This document shows positions 57,488 through 64,000 of a stretch of DNA of 64,000 nt, piece by piece. Numbering within the stretch: the first letter of the stretch is position 1; each line of letters starts with the position of its first letter. This stretch comes from Allomuricauda sp. (GTDB taxonomy: Bacteria; Bacteroidota; Bacteroidia; Flavobacteriales; Flavobacteriaceae). The notes under the pieces were generated by a model. That model was given only the letters and a program-made list of their open reading frames with translations. It made no database searches and was not told where the DNA came from. The stretch is from NCBI GenBank assembly GCA_030148335.1, contig JASBTQ010000032.1, forward strand, positions 186,001 through 250,000. The letters are read 5' to 3'. A program made the translations under genes and the position numbers.

Positions 57488-58248
57488 CCCTTGGTCAGAT
57501 GCCCGTGGTGCTGCTCCCTTAGGCAGGCCACGGCCGCACCTATGATTCCGGCGTGGTTCATCAGTTCCGCTTTTACCACTGGGGTCTCTATGTTGATGAG
57601 GTGATTGAACTCGTCCCAGTCTTTTGAGGTGCCACCCCCAACGATGATAAGGTCGGGACTTACAATCAGCTCGACGAAATTCAAGAACTTATTGAAGCGT
57701 TTGCCCCATTTTTCAAAGTTCAGGTCTTCCCTGTCCTTGGCCGAGGCAGCGGCCCAACTTTCAATTTTTTTGTGCTTTTTATAAGGGATTTGTCCTAATT
57801 CAAAATTCGGGATGAGCACTCCATTGAAAAAGGCACCACTTCCAAGCCCGGTACCGATGGTGATCATGATCACCAGTCCGTTTTTTCCTTTTCCCACACC
57901 GTAGTTCATAGAGGCATATCCGGCAGCATCGGCATCGTTCAGTACTGTAAATTCCTGTCCCGTGACTTCTGTGAAGAGTTCATCGATGTTCACGCCCACC
58001 CAACTTTTGTGAAGGTTTCCCGGGGACAAGCACACGCCATTTTTTACAATGGAAGGAAAACCACAGCCCACTGGACCAGTATAATTGAAATGCTCCACAA
58101 TTTGGGCCACCACTTCGGCCATGGCCTGGGGCTTTTTGGATTTTGGGGTAGGGATACGGAAACGTTCGGTCAGCATTTCGCCGGTTTCAGCATTCACTAG
58201 GGCGCCTTTGATGCCGCTTCCTCCAATATCGATACCAAGAATTTCCAT
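57484..58248 (-). CDS. ppgK: ROK-family (polyphosphate) glucokinase
   Basis: A 254-residue ROK kinase: [19 protein letters not shown] (ATP/polyP-binding start), [23 protein letters not shown] and [11 protein letters not shown] (phosphate loop), and the C-terminal [12 protein letters not shown]. The short length and the sequence [10 protein letters not shown] match polyphosphate/ATP glucokinases of the PpgK type. It phosphorylates glucose to glucose 6-phosphate. Start at 58248 is chosen because the family begins here; 37 more codons upstream are open. The stop overlaps typA. Confidence 0.85.
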   Translation of the reverse strand: MEILGIDIGGSGIKGALVNAETGEMLTERFRIPTPKSKKPQAMAEVVAQIVEHFNYTGPVGCGFPSIVKNGVCLSPGNLHKSWVGVNIDELFTEVTGQEFTVLNDADAAGYASMNYGVGKGKNGLVIMITIGTGLGSGAFFNGVLIPNFELGQIPYKKHKKIESWAAASAKDREDLNFEKWGKRFNKFLNFVELIVSPDLIIVGGGTSKDWDEFNHLINIETPVVKAELMNHAGIIGAAVACLREQHHGHLTKG

Positions 58249-58333
58249 AAATGGCAGTGTGTTTTGTTTGGACAAAGAAACAAAAACTTTTTGGGAAAGG
58301 GGATTTAGTCGGTATCTAATCCGAAAATCAGGA

Positions 58334-59017
58334 TCATACTGCTTTTTGGACCACCTCAAAAACCTTGCTTCCGTCGCATTTTAAGGTTTTGTGGGGGTAT
58401 TTCAGGATCAGCGCATAGTCGTGGGTGGCCATGATGATGGTACGCCCATTTTGGTTGATGTCCTGTAGTACTTTCATGACCTCTACACTGGTCTGTGGGT
58501 CCAAATTTCCCGTAGGTTCGTCGGCAAGGATGAGCTCCGGATCGTTCAGCAGGGCACGGGCTATGGCAATCCGTTGCTGTTCCCCGCCCGAAAGTTCGTG
58601 GGGAAACTTGAAACCTTTGGTTTTCATGCCCACCTTGTCCAAAACCGCCTCAATTTTTTCGTCCATTTTGGTGGTGTCCGTCCATCCAGTGGCCTTCAGG
58701 ACAAAACGAAGGTTGTTGTTCACATTGCGGTCGGGCAGTAACTTGAAATCCTGGAAAACGATGCCCAACTTCCTACGTAGAAAGGGAATGTCCTTTTCTT
58801 TAAGGGTTTTGAGGTCAAAGTCCACCACTTGTCCGGCACCTTGCCTCAGGGGAAGATCGGCATAGAGGGTCTTCATAAAACTGCTTTTCCCACTCCCGGT
58901 CTTTCCTATCACATACACAAACTCGCCTTTTTTGACTTCAAGGTCGATGTGGTTCAGTACTAGGTTCTCATCTTGGAATACGGCAACGTCCTCTAATTTT
59001 ACGATGGTCTCGGGCAT
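58334..59017 (-). CDS. ftsE: Cell-division ABC transporter ATP-binding protein FtsE
   Basis: A 227-residue ABC ATPase with Walker [11 protein letters not shown]-loop [16 protein letters not shown] (the FtsE-typical segment), signature [15 protein letters not shown] and Walker [13 protein letters not shown]. It works with FtsX to drive peptidoglycan hydrolases at the septum. ftsX is not adjacent, as is common in Bacteroidota. The gene ends 85 bases from the ROK kinase start. Confidence 0.93.
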   Translation of the reverse strand: MPETIVKLEDVAVFQDENLVLNHIDLEVKKGEFVYVIGKTGSGKSSFMKTLYADLPLRQGAGQVVDFDLKTLKEKDIPFLRRKLGIVFQDFKLLPDRNVNNNLRFVLKATGWTDTTKMDEKIEAVLDKVGMKTKGFKFPHELSGGEQQRIAIARALLNDPELILADEPTGNLDPQTSVEVMKVLQDINQNGRTIIMATHDYALILKYPHKTLKCDGSKVFEVVQKAV

Positions 59018-59113
59018 AATTTGAATTCAAAAGCAGTACAAAAGTATTTGAAATTAAGCGATCGGAATCAAAATTTAAGGTTAAAGCCCATTTTTTTCAA
59101 GAAATGGGACAGG

Positions 59114-60211
59114 TCAAGCTTTCCAGATTCTGGTGTCCAGGTTCAGGTCTTCCACGATGCCAATGGCGTTCGAGATGTTTTCGACGAATAGATCGAACGC
59201 ATTCGAGGTGATGAGGTTCTTGTTCTGTGGAAGACAAAAAAAACCATCGGGATGTTGGATGGCCAGGTACAGTTTATCGTTATTGAACGATAGCATGATG
59301 GGTCTTTCCATTTTTCTTTTCAAGGCCACAATCCGTTCCATAAAAGCTGTGGAGAGAATGTATCGTGCCTCGACCTGATCGGTGCCATATACGACAAACT
59401 CATTTTCAAACTCCGTATGTTCAAGGTTGATGAGCTGTTTTCGATGGAGTTTAAGGGATTGTATGGTCTTGGCAAGATAACCGACCCTTTTTTCGAGCTT
59501 GTCCGGCAGGACTATGGTGTTTCCTTTGATCTTTTTGTTGAAATCCAAAATGGCGAACATACCAAAGAAACTATAGCCCACCTGATCTACAGAGTGGTTT
59601 TTGGAAAACCAGGGACGAATGTAGTTATAGGCAAAATACAGATGGGTAAGGAATGGGATGTACATGAAATAGGACCCAAAAAAGCTTTGGTTGATGATCT
59701 TTACATCGCCCATAACAATAGAAGTGTCCCCAATCGTTCCCGAAGCAAGACCATGACCCATATTATATACTTTTTGCTGCTTGTTCTTATTGCCCGGCAC
59801 TTGGGAATAAGTAGGGATTAATTGGCTGTCGATGATCTGCGCAGGTGTGATCTGTTTTTGGGGACTGTACTTGAGGCCTGAGACCAATTGGCGTAATACA
59901 GGTTGCAGAATTTCACCTTCAACTTTCTTGTATTGGACTCCAATACGGTTCGCTTTGATCATGAATAGGAAATAGAATGCCCAATACAAGATTAAGAGTA
60001 TTTGGAAGATCACTCCTGAATTGTTCCGGGATACTTCGGTAATCCACTGATTGTTGAAATAGGTGATCATGGGCAGGAAAAAGATGCCCAAGACGAATGT
60101 GAGTATGAACAAATTGCTGCCCGTTTTATAAAAACGATTTTTTTTCCTAAGCCTTTCTGCTTCATGAAGCAGGGGCAAAAACTCCTTTCGAATGCCTTGA
60201 ATGTTTACCAT
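59114..60211 (-). CDS. DUF3137 membrane protein
   Basis: A 365-residue protein with two N-terminal transmembrane helices (about 30-52 and 65-87) and a cytoplasmic DUF3137 domain whose mark is HTEFENEFVVYGTDQVEARYILSTAFMERI. A third hydrophobic stretch around 175-195 is possible. It is 12 bases after the lemA gene, and this pair is widespread in bacteria; the joint function is not known. Confidence 0.88.
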   Translation of the reverse strand: MVNIQGIRKEFLPLLHEAERLRKKNRFYKTGSNLFILTFVLGIFFLPMITYFNNQWITEVSRNNSGVIFQILLILYWAFYFLFMIKANRIGVQYKKVEGEILQPVLRQLVSGLKYSPQKQITPAQIIDSQLIPTYSQVPGNKNKQQKVYNMGHGLASGTIGDTSIVMGDVKIINQSFFGSYFMYIPFLTHLYFAYNYIRPWFSKNHSVDQVGYSFFGMFAILDFNKKIKGNTIVLPDKLEKRVGYLAKTIQSLKLHRKQLINLEHTEFENEFVVYGTDQVEARYILSTAFMERIVALKRKMERPIMLSFNNDKLYLAIQHPDGFFCLPQNKNLITSNAFDLFVENISNAIGIVEDLNLDTRIWKA

Positions 60212-60223
60212 AACAGAATTTTG

Positions 60224-60772
60224 CTAGAAGGAGACTTCCGGTACTTTTTTCTCTTCTTCGGCCTCAATGGTGAACAACATTTTCCGGGAATACCCCATCA
60301 TTTTGCCCATGATATTGGAAGGAAACATTTCCAAGGCATTGTTGTGGGCATTCACGGTCGCATTGTAGGCCCTTCGCGCCGCTGACAATTGTTCTTCCAC
60401 CTCATTGAGACTGGCCTGGAGCATGAGGAAGTTTTGGCTTGACTTGAGTTCTGGATAGGCTTCTGCCCTTATTTGTAGATTTCCCAGGAGCATCCCCAAC
60501 TGGCTTTCCCATTTGAATCGGTCATTGGTCTGCCCTTTTTCGGAAATGATCTTTTCCCGTAGCTGGGTGATTTCCGTCAGGGTTGCCCGTTCATGCTCCA
60601 TGTATCCTTTGACGGTATTTACAAGACGGGGAATCAAGTCCGTCCTTTTTTTGAGCATCACATCAATACTACTGTAGGCTTCGTGTACCTTGTTCTTTTT
60701 TGAGATAAGGTTGTTGAAGAGAAAAATACTAAAGAGCAACAGGGCTCCAAAAATGATGATGGCGTAGGTCAT
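60224..60772 (-). CDS. lemA: LemA family protein
   Basis: A 182-residue protein with one N-terminal transmembrane helix (about 3-25) and a coiled helical domain with NLISKKNKVHEAYSSIDVMLKKRTDLIPRLVNTVKGY, the LemA signature, and AYPELKSSQNFLMLQASLNEVEEQLSAARRAYN. LemA proteins have an unclear role at the envelope. Followed by DUF3137, probably in one operon. Confidence 0.93.
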   Translation of the reverse strand: MTYAIIIFGALLLFSIFLFNNLISKKNKVHEAYSSIDVMLKKRTDLIPRLVNTVKGYMEHERATLTEITQLREKIISEKGQTNDRFKWESQLGMLLGNLQIRAEAYPELKSSQNFLMLQASLNEVEEQLSAARRAYNATVNAHNNALEMFPSNIMGKMMGYSRKMLFTIEAEEEKKVPEVSF

Positions 60773-61103
60773 TTGTTCCTTGTGTTAGAATTAAAATTTA
60801 GATGTTGAAAATGTATCGATGGCAGGCTGAAGAGGTTGCTGCCCAAAATCGGTACGGTGGGGTTATGGAATGTTTGGGCCAAAAAACAATGGTTGCCCCC
60901 AATGGAGGTTTCATTTCGGCAACATTGTTATTTTTGATGACCAAAAGCTCTAGAGGTCATTGAGCCTTTCGGAATAAAAGTAATCATTATTGCAAATATT
61001 TTGAACCTTGCCCATTGAAAATTGGACATATTGCACAGCAAACATACTTTGGCCTTAATTTTGACGTTATGAGTAAAGTCAGTCGAGAACAGCGTAGAAC
61101 ACT
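60773..61103. other. Intergenic region before TPR gene
   Basis: About 330 bases between the divergent lemA and TPR genes, so it must hold both promoters. No gene, strong hairpin or repeat was recognised. Confidence 0.5.
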
Positions 61104-64000
61104 ATGAATCGAAAAAACCTCTTTGTGTTCCCCATTTTTTTGGGGACCTTTTTTGTGCTCACCGCACAGGAAACCGAAATCTATACCCACGAAAACAAAG
61201 CCTATCAAGATGCCCTGGCCCTGTACAACGACCAGCAGTACCAGGCCGCACAGTCCATTTTCCAAACCGTAAAGGCAAATACAAAGGATGGAGAAACGGA
61301 GGCCAATAGTGCCTACTATGCCGCAAATGCCGCCATACGCTTGAACCAGCGCGGAGCGGACAAAATGATGGAGGACTTTGTGGAACGTTATCCCACATCG
61401 ACCAAGCGGAATTCCGCCATTTTGGATGTGGCCGATTATTATTTTGAGACGGGAAAATACCCATTTGCCCTCAAATGGTACAAAAAGGTGGATGAATCCT
61501 CCATGTCCTATGCGGATAGGGACCGGTTCAACTTCAACAACGGCTATGCCCTTTATGCCTCCAACAGACCCGCCGATGCCGAAAAGTATCTGAGCAAGGT
61601 GACCACCTCCCAAAAATATGGATCCCAGGCCAAGTATTATCTGGGGTATATTGCCTATGAACAGGACGACTACAACCAGGCCAGTGCCCGTTTTGACCAG
61701 ATCACGGATCCAGAGCTGCTCAATGAGAAGCTGTCCTATTACCAGGCCGATCTCAATTTTAAACTGGGCAAGTTCGAGGAGGCCATCGCCATGGCAGAAA
61801 AGCAGCTGCCCAAATCGGATCGGCAGGAAGTTTCCGAACTCAACAAGATCATTGGTGAGAGTTATTTCAACCTGGAGCAATATGGAAAGGCCATTCCCTA
61901 TCTGGAAGGTTACAAGGGCAAACGGGGCAAGTTCAACAACACCGATTACTATTTGCTGGGGTATAGCCACTACAAGCAAGGGGACTACCAAAATGCCATC
62001 CAACAGTTCAACAAGATTATTGGGGGATCCAACAATGTGTCGCAGAACGCATACTATCATTTGGCGGAATGCTATTTGAAGCTGGACAAGAAATCCGAAG
62101 CGCTCAATGCTTTCCGAAATGCCTCGCAGATGGATTTCAGTCCAGAGATCCAGAAAGATGCCATGCTCAACTACGCCAGGCTGAGCTACGAAATAGGAAA
62201 TGCTTACGAACCTGTTCCACAAGTCTTGACCAACTATTTGGAGAAATATCCAAAGGATGAAAATCAAATGGAGATACAAGAACTTTTGGTGGATTCGTAC
62301 ATCACTTCCCGAAATTTTGAAGGGGCCATGCAGCTTTTGGAGAAGAACAAGAACTACGCGAGCAAGGAAACCTACCAAAAGGTGGCCTATTATCACGGAG
62401 TGGAACTTTTTATTGATGGCGATTATGAAGCGGCCCTGGAAAGCTTTTCCAAATCCCTGAAAAGTGCCGAAAACGCAACTTTTGAGGCCAGGGCTCTATA
62501 TTGGAAAGCAGAATCAGCGTATCGGTTGAACCGTTTTCAAGATGCCTTGGTCGATTTTGTGAAATTCCAACAACTTCCCGCATCCAAAGCATTGCCCGAA
62601 TATGAAGAGCTGGACTATAATCTGGGCTATTGTTACTTCAAACTGAAGGATTACAATAATGCGATAGCCTATTTCAAAAACGTGGTCAATTCCAATGCCC
62701 TTGATGAAGACCGAAAGAACGATGGGTACCTCCGTTTGGGGGACAGCTACTTCGTGACCAGCAGATATCAGTTGGCCATGAACGCTTACGACGCATCTTC
62801 CAAGTTGAACGGACCGGAAAGGGACTATGCTGCGTTTCAAAAAACATTGAGCAACGGATTTTTGGGCAACAACTCGGCCAAGATCGAGGGACTGAACGAA
62901 TTTTTGGAGCGTTATCCCACCTCTTCGCTGCGCGATGATGCCCTTTTTGAATTGGGCAATTCCTATATCAAAGACAATCAGGAGAATTTGGGACTACGCA
63001 CCTATGACCGTCTTGTAGCCGAATATGCAAAGAGCAAGTTTGCCCCCCAAGGCATGTTGCGCCAGGGCCTTGTGCACTACAATGCCAGTAGAAATCAGCA
63101 GGCTTTGGACAAGTTGAAGGAAGTGGTACAGAAATATCCGAACACCCAAGAGGCCAAACAAGCGGTGGCCACGGCCAAATTGGTCTATGTGGACGAAGGC
63201 AGGGTAAGCGAATATGCGGCATGGGCCAGAAACCTGGATTTTGTGGAGGTGACCGATTCCGAACTGGACAATGCCACTTTTGAATCGGCGGAAAGAAAAC
63301 AGATAGAGGGCAAGACCGATGTGGCCATCAAGGGCTACGAAGACTATTTGAAACAGTTCCCGAACGGTCTCCATTCAGGTAGTGCCAATTTTGCTTTGGC
63401 CCAACTGTATTTTGGTAAAGGACAAAAAGACAAGGCCCTACCGAAATACAAAGCCGTGGCCGATGGCGGGAACGGCGAATATACCGAACAAGCGTTGACC
63501 CGTGTCTGTGAGATCTATGTGGAAAAACAGGATTATCAAAGTGCCATTCCCTATCTGAAGCGATTGGAAACTACGGCCGATATTTCCGAGAACAGGACCT
63601 TTGCCCAATCCAATTTGATGAAGGGATATTATGGACAGAAGGATTATGGGCAAACCATAGCCTATGCCGAAAAAGTATTGAAGGCCCCCAAAATTGATGA
63701 TAGGATCAAGAGCGATGCGCAGATCATGATCGCGCGCTCTGCCATCGCCACTGAAAATGAAGCACTGGCCAAGACCGCCTATCAGAATGTGAAGAAAATC
63801 GCAACAGGAGAATTGGCTGCCGAAGCTTGGTACTACGATGCGTATTTCAAGAACAAGGAAGGTGATTTTGAAGCCTCCAACACATCGGTACAGAAATTGG
63901 CAAAAGATTATGCGGCCTACAAAACATGGGCCGGAAAGGGGTTGGTGATCATGGCCAAAAATTTCTACAAATTGGGTGATGCCTTCCAGGCCACCTACAT
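61104..64000 (+). CDS. Large secreted tetratricopeptide-repeat protein (3' end outside window)
   Basis: An ATG at 61104 opens a frame that stays open to the right edge (965 codons), so the protein is longer than 965 residues. A signal peptide (about 1-22, FVFPIFLGTFFVLTAQ) is followed by many TPR-like repeats of the form A.YYLGYIAYEQDDYNQASARF, SHYKQGDYQNAIQQFNKII and YFKLKDYNNAIAYFKNV. The pattern matches the large TPR proteins found in flavobacteria and the periplasmic CpoB/BamD type of helical scaffold. Specific partners are unknown. Long antisense frames across it (for example 60987-62396) are shadows of its codon bias. Confidence 0.9.
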   Translation, partial: MNRKNLFVFPIFLGTFFVLTAQETEIYTHENKAYQDALALYNDQQYQAAQSIFQTVKANTKDGETEANSAYYAANAAIRLNQRGADKMMEDFVERYPTSTKRNSAILDVADYYFETGKYPFALKWYKKVDESSMSYADRDRFNFNNGYALYASNRPADAEKYLSKVTTSQKYGSQAKYYLGYIAYEQDDYNQASARFDQITDPELLNEKLSYYQADLNFKLGKFEEAIAMAEKQLPKSDRQEVSELNKIIGESYFNLEQYGKAIPYLEGYKGKRGKFNNTDYYLLGYSHYKQGDYQNAIQQFNKIIGGSNNVSQNAYYHLAECYLKLDKKSEALNAFRNASQMDFSPEIQKDAMLNYARLSYEIGNAYEPVPQVLTNYLEKYPKDENQMEIQELLVDSYITSRNFEGAMQLLEKNKNYASKETYQKVAYYHGVELFIDGDYEAALESFSKSLKSAENATFEARALYWKAESAYRLNRFQDALVDFVKFQQLPASKALPEYEELDYNLGYCYFKLKDYNNAIAYFKNVVNSNALDEDRKNDGYLRLGDSYFVTSRYQLAMNAYDASSKLNGPERDYAAFQKTLSNGFLGNNSAKIEGLNEFLERYPTSSLRDDALFELGNSYIKDNQENLGLRTYDRLVAEYAKSKFAPQGMLRQGLVHYNASRNQQALDKLKEVVQKYPNTQEAKQAVATAKLVYVDEGRVSEYAAWARNLDFVEVTDSELDNATFESAERKQIEGKTDVAIKGYEDYLKQFPNGLHSGSANFALAQLYFGKGQKDKALPKYKAVADGGNGEYTEQALTRVCEIYVEKQDYQSAIPYLKRLETTADISENRTFAQSNLMKGYYGQKDYGQTIAYAEKVLKAPKIDDRIKSDAQIMIARSAIATENEALAKTAYQNVKKIATGELAAEAWYYDAYFKNKEGDFEASNTSVQKLAKDYAAYKTWAGKGLVIMAKNFYKLGDAFQATY

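Noticed and set aside
60987-62396. 469-residue minus-strand open frame
   Set aside because: Antisense to the TPR gene, whose plus-strand frame gives a signal peptide and clear repeats; the antisense text is hydrophobic and repeat-like only because of codon bias.

Overview
The window looks like a chromosomal segment of a marine-type flavobacterium (Bacteroidota, Flavobacteriaceae). Evidence: two SusC/SusD pairs, an ECF sigma/FecR/STN-SusC signalling set, Tat and lipoprotein signals of flavobacterial type, a tmRNA whose tag reads GENNYALAA, and housekeeping genes (typA, kdsA, ftsE, lemA, creD) in flavobacterial form. No rRNA, tRNA, CRISPR or transposase was seen.

Region 1 (1-37.7 kb) is a carbohydrate-utilisation island. 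A carbamoyltransferase runs off the left edge. A SusD/SusC pair on the minus strand diverges from a lipoprotein GH43 glycosidase, with a LacI-type palindrome between them. Two cytoplasmic enzymes follow: alpha-ketoglutaric semialdehyde dehydrogenase and a FAH-family 2-keto-3-deoxy-pentonate dehydratase. Then come an ECF sigma factor, FecR, an STN-SusC and a SusD-like lipoprotein. After these lies a plus-strand block of exported enzymes: Tat enolase-superfamily dehydratase, RraA-type protein, NTF2-like protein, BASS-family transporter, a second Tat dehydratase, a second exported RraA-type protein, a lipoprotein PQQ dehydrogenase with an inserted cytochrome c domain, and a secreted cupin. On the minus strand are a cupin/SMP-30 lactonase lipoprotein and three secreted esterases. 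A GH95 enzyme closes the island.

Reading of region 1: the esterases, GH43 and GH95 strip acyl groups and side-chain sugars from a plant or algal glycan. The released aldose appears to be oxidised, delactonised, dehydrated and possibly aldol-cleaved outside the cytoplasm. The resulting acids would enter through the BASS transporter and finish as 2-oxoglutarate through the two cytoplasmic enzymes. An almost wholly periplasmic non-phosphorylative pathway is the most novel feature of the window. The substrate (pentose, L-fucose or L-galactose) is not settled by sequence.

Region 2 (37.8-40.7 kb) holds a three-gene HipBST-type toxin-antitoxin operon. Three TATACC-N6-GGTATA-type sites lie upstream of it, spaced exactly 40 bp apart. 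Next comes an AT-rich stretch without genes, then the tmRNA gene on the minus strand with its terminator, preceded by a mosaic of hairpin repeats.

Region 3 (40.8-64 kb) is mostly core genome: a saccharopine dehydrogenase-like enzyme, a PHP-domain protein, small membrane proteins, creD with its winged-helix regulator and two matching operators, and a siderophore receptor cassette (receptor, DUF4198, DUF3325-like, DUF3649-like, PepSY) with a pair of Fur-like sites. It continues with kdsA, two tandem secreted paralogues, typA, a ROK kinase, ftsE, DUF3137, lemA and a large secreted TPR protein cut by the right edge.
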